Positions 43,924 through 51,525 of a DNA stretch of 64,000 bases are shown here, piece after piece. The position numbers and the translations under genes are program-made. The stretch lies in NCBI GenBank assembly GCA_030430205.1, contig JAUIGE010000002.1:186001-250000 (forward strand). The letters run 5' to 3'. Origin of the DNA: Bacteroidia bacterium. Its GTDB lineage: Bacteria > Bacteroidota > Bacteroidia > J057. Numbering within the stretch: position 1 is the stretch's first letter; every line of letters begins with the position of its first letter. The notes under the pieces are model-generated. The model saw nothing but the letters and a program-made list of their open reading frames with translations. It searched no databases and was not told where the DNA came from.

Positions 43924-44007
43924 AGGTTTTGGGTTTTGAGTTTCGAGTTTTGGGTTTCGGGTTTCGGGTTTCGGGTTTCGAGTTTCGAGTTTCGGGTTTT
44001 GGGTTTG
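43924..44007 (+). repeat. GRGTTTY heptamer tandem repeat, array 1
   Basis: Twelve units in exact 7-bp phase (GGGTTTC, GAGTTTC, GGGTTTT, GAGTTTT and similar). It occupies the gap between the minus-strand Omp85 gene (stop at 44016) and zinc-ribbon gene (start at 43915). Read through as protein it would give repeated GFRVSGFEF, which explains a spurious plus-strand frame. Confidence 0.9.
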
Positions 44008-44015
44008 ATTGTTGG

Positions 44016-45803
44016 TTAGAATTGGCTTGTCAGGCCGATATGCAGCTTTCCACGGCTGGGCTGAAAGCCCTGATCGCCGACCCGGCCTACACCGTAGATG
44101 ATCGAAAGCAAGCCTGCGGCTTTTACATCCAGGCGCATGCCCATCCCCAATCCGATGGGATACAGCTGCTTTTCGCCTTCACTCAATATATCGCGCACAT
44201 AAGCTGCATCGGCAAAGGCGAAGATATGAGAATTGCGGTCCAGCAGCAAACGGTATTCCATGCTGAAAAAAGTATAAAAGTCTGCGAAAAACTGATTCTC
44301 GTTGAATCCCCTGATGCTTTGGCCTCCGCCTATCTGCACCTGGTCATTGCGGAAATAGCGCGATTGGCCCAGCCAATAGGTTGTGTTTCCCAGGTGAAGC
44401 GTCTGCTTTTTGAAGGTAGGGAAGAAGAGATGAAACTCTGTTTCCAGTTCGGTGGCAGTCTGCCGCGCAGGCAACTGCGCGAATACCTCCGCCTGCAGGC
44501 GGATATCAATGGGCGTGATACGCTGGCCGATGCCCGCAAATAGATCCGCAGTCGCTCCCTGCCTCGGATTGAGGCGATAGTCCAGCTTTTCATAAGCCAG
44601 ACCCAGCCCATAGGAATTGAACCTGCCGTTCAGTACAGGTGGCGGCACTTTCAGCTCGGCATAAGGCCGGGCATCCAGCAAATCCGTGCGGCGGTTTTTG
44701 TAGTTGACATAGGCCTGCAAATAGGAAGATATGGGGTAATTGGCGCGGGCCGTCAGCCTGCGGGTGAGGAAAGAGGTATCCTGCACCTGAAAATAAAAGC
44801 TGCCTTCCAGGCCAAAAGGCGTGCCCAGCACATAGGGATGCCGATAGCCCGCATCCAGGATGCGGCGGGAAGTGCTTATCTGGTTGTATTTCAATTGGAT
44901 GACCTCGCCCCAGCCCAGGGTGCTGACAAGCATGATGTCAGCCAGACCTGTCACGCGCAGGCGCTGGTCGCTGCCAGGGTTGGTCGGCGGCTGCAGGCCG
45001 ATCAGCAGGTCAAATTTGCCTGTGCGTTTGCGCCTTAGCCGGATCTCCAGTTTGCTTTTTCCATAGGCGTCAAAAGTGACCTGAGCCGCTTTTACCTGTT
45101 GGTAATAGATGCTATTGTTGAGCAGGCGGGGGATGTCCTCAATCAAAGATTGATTGTAGAGGTCGCCCGGCCGTATGCGGATCATCGCATAGAGAAAATC
45201 GGCCTGCTCTTTCGGGTTGCCCGAAAAAAGGATGCTGTCAATCCGGACCAGCTGGCCCGGCTCAAAGCGATAGCTGAGCCTCACAGCCAGAGAATCCCGC
45301 CCTATCGGGCGGTAGGCGATCGAGCTTTGCTCGATTTGGGCGAAGGGATATCCTTCATCTTCAAACAGCCGAAGGCTGTTGTGAAGGCCTGCAAGCAAGG
45401 CTTGCTGATCGAAAGCAAGCTGCTTTTGAAAGGCCAGGTCAAGGCCTGCCTTGCGCAGGTAGCTGGTGCTCAGTCCCTGGATTTCCAGGCCTTCCCATTG
45501 ATAATAATTACCCAGATGGACATAGACATGCCATGCCTCCGCTTCTCTTTGGATGCTGTCGAGCGAAGCTTCGCGAAAGCCATGCTGGCGTTTTTTCTCC
45601 ACCCAGATCTGCAATAGATGGAGCGCCGCAAGGGAATCAGCAGCTTTGAGAAGCTGTTTTTCAAGCTTCTCTGTGTCAGATGGATTTTTTGTGAAATGAA
45701 AATGTATGGAACCGGGAGGCCAGCTGGGGATGTGCTGCCCGCTGGAAGAGAGAGAGGAGAGGACACAGATCACGCAGATTATGATGGTTTTCACTGTTCT
45801 CAA
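44016..45803 (-). CDS. Omp85/BamA-TamA family outer-membrane protein
   Basis: 595 residues. The start is either a TTG at 45803 overlapping the permease stop, or a GTG at 45794 that gives a tidier signal peptide. The signal core reads TIIICVICVLSS. Residues ~30-250 contain POTRA-like repeats (LFEDEGYPFAQIEQ; VRIDSILFSGNPKEQ; GDLYNQSLIEDIPRLLNN), and ~260-595 a 16-strand Omp85 barrel with the GGGQSIRGFNENQF motif (IRGF equals VRGF) and a terminal Phe. Likely inserts or secretes proteins or lipids at the outer membrane. Third in an operon with an ABC ATPase and permease. Codons ~8-15 coincide with a copy of the interspersed repeat. Confidence 0.85.
   Translation of the reverse strand: MRTVKTIIICVICVLSSLSSSGQHIPSWPPGSIHFHFTKNPSDTEKLEKQLLKAADSLAALHLLQIWVEKKRQHGFREASLDSIQREAEAWHVYVHLGNYYQWEGLEIQGLSTSYLRKAGLDLAFQKQLAFDQQALLAGLHNSLRLFEDEGYPFAQIEQSSIAYRPIGRDSLAVRLSYRFEPGQLVRIDSILFSGNPKEQADFLYAMIRIRPGDLYNQSLIEDIPRLLNNSIYYQQVKAAQVTFDAYGKSKLEIRLRRKRTGKFDLLIGLQPPTNPGSDQRLRVTGLADIMLVSTLGWGEVIQLKYNQISTSRRILDAGYRHPYVLGTPFGLEGSFYFQVQDTSFLTRRLTARANYPISSYLQAYVNYKNRRTDLLDARPYAELKVPPPVLNGRFNSYGLGLAYEKLDYRLNPRQGATADLFAGIGQRITPIDIRLQAEVFAQLPARQTATELETEFHLFFPTFKKQTLHLGNTTYWLGQSRYFRNDQVQIGGGQSIRGFNENQFFADFYTFFSMEYRLLLDRNSHIFAFADAAYVRDILSEGEKQLYPIGLGMGMRLDVKAAGLLSIIYGVGRVGDQGFQPSRGKLHIGLTSQF
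45762..45785 (-). repeat. Interspersed ATCATAA/ATCTGCGTC-type repeat inside Omp85 signal-peptide codons (copy F)
   Basis: On the minus strand the bases read ATCATAATCTGCGTGATC then TGTGTC, matching copies A and B except for a small internal deletion. They encode IIICVICV, the hydrophobic core of the signal peptide. Confidence 0.7.
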
Positions 45804-47095
45804 TTCTCTGTAGGCTGGGCAAGCAGCTCTGTAAATCTTTTATTCAAAAAGACATTCCACACCAGCAACAGCAAAGCAAAGCCCAGATACAGCAAAGTAT
45901 AAGCGGTCTCCATACGCACATAGTCTCCCATCGCAATGAGGACAAGGGGGAAAAAGGGAATCATGCCCGTCACCCACATCAGTGTGATACTTTTCCAGCT
46001 ATTGGAAAATTTGCTGTGGCGCCTGCGGAAGCTTTGGGCAAATAAAAAGACAAATAGGCCCATAAATAGGGGGAAAAGGATATTCCCCTCTTTTATATGA
46101 AGCCAATCACTCAGGGAATAGATGCCCGCAGAAAAAATCGTAATTAAAGCGCCTGCCAGTATAGCTCCCAGGGCAAAATCGCGCTTCCGCATTTTGAGAA
46201 AAAGGAGCATAACGACCCATAGGCCCATCAGGAAAAAGGCCATATTATGCCGGGAGCGTGTCTGCTGAAATTCATACTGATGGTTTCGGGCCATCATGAT
46301 TTTTTCGAGATTTTTTTCAATGACGGTCTTGCTGGCTTTGATATTTCGGACAGGAACATTTCCTGCTTCAAAGGCGCTGAAAGCGGTTTCTGCATCTATG
46401 GTGATTTTTTGATCACTGTAGGTATTGAAAGCGCGGATAAAATCGCGGACCTGGCCGACGCGCTCTTGGCGCGTGAGATCGGGGTCCATGTGAAGCTGCT
46501 TCAGATCATAGATGCTTTGCATTTTTACACCCTTATGGTCGGGGCTATATGAGTAAAGCTTATACTTGTGCATCTCATAGTTATAGGAGCCATTGCCTCT
46601 TTTATAATCTTCAAAGACATATACATAAGGCGGGAAATAAACATCCCCAACATTCAGAGAAGTGATGTCATGCATCAGCTGCTGCTCACTGACTTGCTCA
46701 GCCATGCGCATACTGATGGTTGAAGCATACAAAAACGGAATCAAAGCCAATAAAGCGATGCTCACTGCCAGGCTCAGCTGCTGCCGCAGCCCAAAACCCG
46801 AAACTCGGAAGCCAAAGCCTTTTTCTACACTAAAAAGAGAAAGATGATAGGCAAAAGGCCCAAAAGCGAGCAAAGAAGGAATCGCCGCCATGAAAAAATG
46901 TACATCCGGCTCAGGCAGATCTGCCAGGCTCAGTGGACGCAGGAAGGCATGCAGCATGACAACCAGCAGCAAAGCTCCTCCATAAAAAAGCACTATATGT
47001 ATCCTGCTTGCCCAGATATCCGGGTGGTTGAGCAGCAGATAGCGGTCGTACTGCCTGAAAGCGGGTGGAGCGGGGATATCAATTTTTTTGAACAT
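45800..47095 (-). CDS. ABC transporter permease-like membrane protein
   Basis: 431 residues from the ATG at 47095 (MFKKIDIPAPPAFRQYD...); a longer frame extends into the upstream ATPase gene but its N-terminus is not permease-like. About six membrane segments: one near residue 35, one near ~75, one near ~110-130, then a ~150-residue extracytoplasmic loop (DEINA-rich, PDLTRQERVGQVRDFIRA), then three or four C-terminal helices. It overlaps the ATPase gene by 17 bp, and its stop (TGA) overlaps the Omp85 start, so the three are translationally coupled. It carries an in-frame GFGFRVSGFG segment derived from a heptamer repeat. Confidence 0.8.
   Translation of the reverse strand: MFKKIDIPAPPAFRQYDRYLLLNHPDIWASRIHIVLFYGGALLLVVMLHAFLRPLSLADLPEPDVHFFMAAIPSLLAFGPFAYHLSLFSVEKGFGFRVSGFGLRQQLSLAVSIALLALIPFLYASTISMRMAEQVSEQQLMHDITSLNVGDVYFPPYVYVFEDYKRGNGSYNYEMHKYKLYSYSPDHKGVKMQSIYDLKQLHMDPDLTRQERVGQVRDFIRAFNTYSDQKITIDAETAFSAFEAGNVPVRNIKASKTVIEKNLEKIMMARNHQYEFQQTRSRHNMAFFLMGLWVVMLLFLKMRKRDFALGAILAGALITIFSAGIYSLSDWLHIKEGNILFPLFMGLFVFLFAQSFRRRHSKFSNSWKSITLMWVTGMIPFFPLVLIAMGDYVRMETAYTLLYLGFALLLLVWNVFLNKRFTELLAQPTEN
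46790..46819 (-). repeat. GRGTTTY heptamer repeat inserted in frame in the permease gene
   Basis: On the minus strand four heptamer-like units (GGCTTTG, GCTTCCG, AGTTTCG, GGTTTTG) occupy 30 bp and translate as GFGFRVSGFG just before a membrane helix. The motif equals the array at 43924-44007. Confidence 0.75.
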
Positions 47096-48380
47096 TTTCC
47101 CGGAAGAGTTTGAGGGTGGAAGTACTGATATCGCGGAAATAATTGACCTTGACGCCTTCGGCGACCAGCGCCTGCAAGACATCGCCGGACCCGATAGCTA
47201 TGGGCACATGGATGACCTTCACCTGCCCTAAATCCTCTACTTTGAGGCCCTGGATCTGCCTTAAGGCATAAAGGATGTTTGCTTTGGAAGTCTCCGTGCT
47301 CAGCTCGAAGAGGTTTTCTTCGCGATTTTGGCCGAACTCGCGCATGCTGCCGTTGTAAAGGGCTTCGCCATTGCGCATGAAAATGATATTGTCGGCGATG
47401 CTTTCGACCTCATGCAAATGCTGGGAAGTGATGAGAATCGCCATGGGATGTCTGGCAGAGTTGGCAAGGAAGCGCAGGTCCTGCAAAAACACCTGTTGGG
47501 TGTTGATGTCGAGGTTGGCGAGGGGCTCATCTATGATGAGCAGCTGGGGTTTCCACACCAGTGCGCGCGCCAGGGCGAAGCGCAGCTTGAAGCCGCTGGA
47601 AATTTCACTCCAGACAGCATCTTCATATTGCGAGAGGCCGAGCCGGTGGATGATGAAATCTACCTGTTCTTCATTTTCGACGCCCTTGATGCCATGGATG
47701 GCAGCGCTGAAATGCAAATTTTCCTTGAGCAGGCCCTGCCAGCTTTTAAGCTGCTGGGGGATAAAGGCGATGCCTTGTTTGATGCGGTACCAATCTCCCG
47801 GCTGTGCCGGGAAGGCAGGGTAGTGCAGCGTGCCGCCATCGGCTTCCAGGTCTCCTGCTACGATGCGGAGCAGGGTGGTTTTGCCATTTCCATTTTCGCC
47901 CACGACGCCTGTCACCTCGCCCAGTTTGAGCTCCAGGTCCAGCGTAGGCAGGCGAAAGGTAAACTTGCTGCTGCGAAAGGTTTTGCTGATGTTTTTTCCT
48001 GTAAAAACGGCTTTTCCCCGCTCAAGGGCCGTGTTTTGTCCCTTTTGGTAAAATTCTGTTGGAGAAATGACGCCCGAGCTGGACTGGTTCGGATAGCCCT
48101 GATGGCCTTTATTTTCGGATAAATATTTTTCTAAATCCTCTGTCAGCTCCTCGATCCGATCCAACAAAAGCTCCCGTTTTTCCGTATTGCCTGCCTCCTG
48201 CTCCAATTGGGCAAAGGCATTGTAATCGGCGCGAAGCATGATCGCTTGCTCTTTCAACTTCGGCGGCAGCCGAAAATCCATAAAAAAGTCAAGCATACGC
48301 CTGCTGGCGCGGCTCAGATCTTCCTCCGCCACCGTTTGGCGGAGCTCTGCAAATCGTTCTGTGATATGGCTATGATTCAT
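47079..48380 (-). CDS. ABC transporter ATPase with extra N-terminal helical domain
   Basis: 433 residues. Residues ~125-350 form an ABC nucleotide-binding domain: Walker A GENGNGKTT, a Q-loop in IPQQL, signature ISSGFKLRFALARAL (an SSGFK variant of LSGGQ), Walker B LLIIDEP and a switch His in SQHLHEVE. The first ~100 residues are an unusual acidic helical module (ITERFAELRQTVAEEDLSRA ... LLDRIEELTEDLEKYL) that resembles effector-associated domains (EAD11-like) used as adaptors in bacterial conflict systems; that match is by eye. First gene of an ABC-permease-Omp85 operon, so it may power export through a linked envelope complex. Confidence 0.8.
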   Translation of the reverse strand: MNHSHITERFAELRQTVAEEDLSRASRRMLDFFMDFRLPPKLKEQAIMLRADYNAFAQLEQEAGNTEKRELLLDRIEELTEDLEKYLSENKGHQGYPNQSSSGVISPTEFYQKGQNTALERGKAVFTGKNISKTFRSSKFTFRLPTLDLELKLGEVTGVVGENGNGKTTLLRIVAGDLEADGGTLHYPAFPAQPGDWYRIKQGIAFIPQQLKSWQGLLKENLHFSAAIHGIKGVENEEQVDFIIHRLGLSQYEDAVWSEISSGFKLRFALARALVWKPQLLIIDEPLANLDINTQQVFLQDLRFLANSARHPMAILITSQHLHEVESIADNIIFMRNGEALYNGSMREFGQNREENLFELSTETSKANILYALRQIQGLKVEDLGQVKVIHVPIAIGSGDVLQALVAEGVKVNYFRDISTSTLKLFRENVQKN

Positions 48381-48476
48381 AGTTGGGGCCGGGCTTGTGT
48401 TATTAATGAAAAGTATACATTTTGGTGACTACATTGATACGAAAAAAATGCCAAACAGACTAACAGTAAGATAAGT

Positions 48477-48504
48477 TTTGTTTCAAAATGACGTTTTAGC
48501 TTTG
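48477..48504 (+). promoter_or_regulatory. Promoter candidate upstream of htrA
   Basis: TTTG at 48477 and an exact -7 box TAGCTTTG at 48497 with a 16-bp spacer (slightly short of the usual 19). The ATG follows 66 bp downstream at 48570. Confidence 0.45.
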
Positions 48505-48569
48505 TACCTGCCCGCCATTTTCGCTAGATTAGATGAGGGAAATTTTGACCAACCAAAAATGCATAGTTT

Positions 48570-50057
48570 ATGAATGTTAGAAAAGCAGGATTTTGGATTG
48601 TTGCTGCCACATTTTTTGTGGCCATTGCGGGCTCCCTTGCAGGCGTAGCCATGTATAAATCCTTTTTTGAAGAGGAGCCGGCCCACTATGTGACATTCAA
48701 TGAACCGGAAGTGCGGCCCACTTTTTCCCGTTTCACAGAAACGACAGAAAACGAACCCAACAGCTTCGTCCAGGCAGCCAAAGTATCGCTGCCCGCAGTC
48801 GTCTACATAAAATCTCGCTATGCGCTGAAAGGGACTTCCAATCAGTCTGATTTTTTCAGCAATCCTTTCCGTGATTTTTTCGATGAAAACGAAAGCAAAT
48901 CCCCCCGGGGCATGGCCTCCGGCTCGGGGGTGCTCATCAGCAATGATGGCTATATCGCCACCAATTACCACGTCATCGAAGATGCCGATGAACTGGAAGT
49001 CACCTTTTATGACAACAGAACGCTGAAAGCCGAGGTCATCGGCGCTGACCCCAATACCGACCTGGCTTTGATCAAAGTCAAAGGAAACGATTTCCCCAAT
49101 TTGAAATTTGGCAATTCGGATAGGGTAGAAGTGGGCGAGTGGGTCCTTGCCGTCGGCAATCCCATGGACCTGACCTCCACAGTCACGGCGGGTATTGTCA
49201 GCGCCAAAGGCAGAAATATCAACCTCCTGGAGGGAGACCGCGATACCGAGCGTGGCCTCACGATCGAGTCTTTTATCCAGACTGATGCTGCTGTCAACCG
49301 CGGAAACAGCGGCGGAGCTCTCGTCAATATCTACGGAGAGTTGATCGGAATCAATACCGCAATCGCTTCGCGCACAGGGTCTTATGCGGGATATTCCTTT
49401 GCCATCCCTGCCAGCCTGGTGAAAAAAGTAATGCAGGACCTGCTGGAATACGGATCAGTGAAACGCGGATTCCTGGGGGTTACCATCCAGCCCATCACGC
49501 CACAGCTTGTGGAGGAGTTTGATTTGAATGTGCTGAAAGGCGCTTTCATCACCTCCGTCAACCGCAGCAGCGGGGCCTATGATGCCGGGCTGAAAGCCGG
49601 AGACATCATCACCAAAGTAAATGGCGTAGCCGTAAGCAGCACTTCTGAGTTGCAGGAGATCGTCAGCCGCTATCGCCCCGGCGATGAAGTGGAGGTGCAT
49701 GTTTTCAGAGAAAATAACCCACGCAAACTCAAGATTCGCCTGAAAGGCCAATTGGGAGAATCCGAGACCAGCCTTTCCCGCAGGCAAAATATAGAGCTTA
49801 AAGGCAGCAAATTCCGCCTGCTCAGCCCCGAAGAAAAATCGAAATTCGAAACCCCCTCGGGGGTCATCGTTGAAGACGCTGGCTATGCCTTGCGCAGGGG
49901 AGGGGTAGAAGAAAACTTCGTGATCACAGAACTCAATGGCGAAAGCATTCGCTCCATCGAGCAGCTTGAAAAGCTGATTGAAGATAGCGGAGATTATGTG
50001 ACCCTGAAGGGGCTATATAGCAAAGGAAAAATGGCATCTTACAGCTTTAGTTGGTAA
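48570..50057 (+). CDS. htrA: HtrA/Deg serine protease with two PDZ domains
   Basis: 495 residues. An N-terminal hydrophobic segment (residues ~8-28) serves as signal or membrane anchor. The trypsin-like domain has the full triad His134 (TNYHVIEDADE), Asp164 (NTDLALIKV) and Ser247 (GNSGGALVN). PDZ1 spans ~300-390 (FLGVTIQPITPQL; DAGLKAGDIITKVNG) and PDZ2 ~410-490. Length and order match DegP/DegQ proteases that degrade or refold misfolded envelope proteins. Monocistronic: a -7 box lies upstream and a long perfect terminator hairpin begins 3 bp after the stop. Confidence 0.95.
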   Translation: MNVRKAGFWIVAATFFVAIAGSLAGVAMYKSFFEEEPAHYVTFNEPEVRPTFSRFTETTENEPNSFVQAAKVSLPAVVYIKSRYALKGTSNQSDFFSNPFRDFFDENESKSPRGMASGSGVLISNDGYIATNYHVIEDADELEVTFYDNRTLKAEVIGADPNTDLALIKVKGNDFPNLKFGNSDRVEVGEWVLAVGNPMDLTSTVTAGIVSAKGRNINLLEGDRDTERGLTIESFIQTDAAVNRGNSGGALVNIYGELIGINTAIASRTGSYAGYSFAIPASLVKKVMQDLLEYGSVKRGFLGVTIQPITPQLVEEFDLNVLKGAFITSVNRSSGAYDAGLKAGDIITKVNGVAVSSTSELQEIVSRYRPGDEVEVHVFRENNPRKLKIRLKGQLGESETSLSRRQNIELKGSKFRLLSPEEKSKFETPSGVIVEDAGYALRRGGVEENFVITELNGESIRSIEQLEKLIEDSGDYVTLKGLYSKGKMASYSFSW

Positions 50058-50060
50058 TAA

Positions 50061-50107
50061 AAAAAACAGCTTTACTAAACTTCTAAAGTTTAGTAAAGCT
50101 GTTTTTT
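50061..50107. terminator. Perfect 22-bp terminator hairpin after htrA
   Basis: Bases 50061-50082 (six A, then CAGCTTTACTAAACTT) are fully complementary to 50086-50107 with a three-base CTA loop, giving A-tract and T-tract on either side. It is a strong intrinsic terminator that would work in both directions. Confidence 0.85.
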
Positions 50108-50215
50108 AAAAACAAGATAAAATTGTAATTTTTACACAAACATAAATACCCCCCTGGCGTATACGCAAGCGAATACCAAAATTGACACATCTCAATTTTT
50201 ACAAAAGCGAACGAT

Positions 50216-51520
50216 ATGCCAGTAAACATTCCCGAAACCGGACAAGCCAGAGTAGTGATTATAGGCGGAGGATATGGAGGAATTACTTTGGGAAAAGCCT
50301 TGAAAAAGTCACCTTTTCAGGTGATTATGCTTGACAAAAACAACTACCATTGTTTTCAGCCTTTATTGTACCAGGTAGCCACAGGCGGTTTGGAGCCCGA
50401 CTCCATCGCTTTTCCTTTGCGGAAGCTTTTTGAAAAACAAAAAAACTTCTACTTCCGCATGTCAGAAGTGGAGCGCATAGATACAGCCATCAAAAGGGTG
50501 TACACCCATTTGGGCCATGTCAATTATGACTACCTCGTCATCGCTTCAGGCGGCAAAACCAATTTCTACGGAAATGAAGAGTTGGAAAGCCAGACGCAGG
50601 GCATGAAAAATGTCCCTGAGGCCTTGAATTTGAGGAGCTTGATTTTGCAAAATTTTGAGCAGGCCAATCACGAAAGTGATCCCGAAGTCCGCAATGCCTT
50701 GCTCAATTTTGTGGTTGTGGGTGGCGGCCCTACCGGCGTGGAGACAGCGGGCGCTTTGGCAGAATTGAAAAAACATATTTTGCCCAAAGACTATCCCGAA
50801 ATGGCGACCGAAGACATGCAAATTCACCTGATCGAAGGGGGAAACCGCTTGTTGGCGGGGATGTCTGAGAAGTCTTCGGAGGATTCATTGAAGGCTTTGG
50901 AAAAGTTAGGGGTAGATGTCGCTTTCAATACCTTTGTAAAAGGCTATGATGGCTTGAATATCACCACTTCTAAGGAAGCACTGGACATGGCAGCCGAGAC
51001 CGTCATCTGGTCTGCCGGTATCACCGGTAACATCATCCCGGGCTTAAAGCCCGAAGCAATCGAACGCGGCCGCATCCGTGTAGATGCCTACAACAAAATC
51101 ATCGGATATGAGGATGTCTACGCCATCGGCGATGTCGCTTTGATGAAAACGGAGGCCGCTTATCCCCAGGGCCATCCGCAGGTAGCTCCCGCTGCCATAC
51201 AGCAGGCTGAGCAGCTTGCCGCCAATTTGGTACGCATGCAGATACAGGAGCAGGTCCAACCTTTCGAGTACTTTGACAAAGGCTCCATGGCAACCATCGG
51301 TCGGAATAAGGCCGTGGTCGACTGGAAAAACATACACTTGAAAGGCTTTATTGCCTGGTTAGGATGGATGTTTGTCCACTTGATGTACCTGATAGGCTTC
51401 CGCAACAAATTGGTCGTTTTTGCCAACTGGGTGTGGAGTTATTTGACCTATGATAAAGGCACAAGATTGATCATTCGTCCCTATCATAAGACGAAAAGTG
51501 AAAAAGCCACGAAAGGTTAA
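50216..51520 (+). CDS. ndh: Type II NADH dehydrogenase (NDH-2)
   Basis: 434 residues. Two Rossmann dinucleotide folds are present: FAD GxGxxG at VVIIGGGYGGITLGKAL (~12-30) and NAD at FVVVGGGPTGVETAGALAEL (~164-183). The quinone-site region has YPQGHPQVAPAAIQQAEQLA, typical of NDH-2, and the C-terminal ~65 residues include hydrophobic helices (IAWLGWMFVHLMYLIGF) for membrane association. It oxidises NADH to reduce menaquinone without pumping protons. The ~110-bp gap after the htrA terminator shows no clear promoter. It is convergent with the beta-helix gene, 5 bp away. Confidence 0.92.
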   Translation: MPVNIPETGQARVVIIGGGYGGITLGKALKKSPFQVIMLDKNNYHCFQPLLYQVATGGLEPDSIAFPLRKLFEKQKNFYFRMSEVERIDTAIKRVYTHLGHVNYDYLVIASGGKTNFYGNEELESQTQGMKNVPEALNLRSLILQNFEQANHESDPEVRNALLNFVVVGGGPTGVETAGALAELKKHILPKDYPEMATEDMQIHLIEGGNRLLAGMSEKSSEDSLKALEKLGVDVAFNTFVKGYDGLNITTSKEALDMAAETVIWSAGITGNIIPGLKPEAIERGRIRVDAYNKIIGYEDVYAIGDVALMKTEAAYPQGHPQVAPAAIQQAEQLAANLVRMQIQEQVQPFEYFDKGSMATIGRNKAVVDWKNIHLKGFIAWLGWMFVHLMYLIGFRNKLVVFANWVWSYLTYDKGTRLIIRPYHKTKSEKATKG

Positions 51521-51525
51521 TTCGG

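Noticed and set aside
43924-44007. Heptamer arrays as a CRISPR or telomere
   Set aside because: Units are 7 bp and contiguous with no spacers, and no Cas genes are near; the arrays are internal and multiple, so not chromosome ends.
43914-44543. Plus-strand frame beginning with repeated GFRVSGF motifs
   Set aside because: It is the translation of the GRGTTTY heptamer array plus the antisense of the Omp85 gene.
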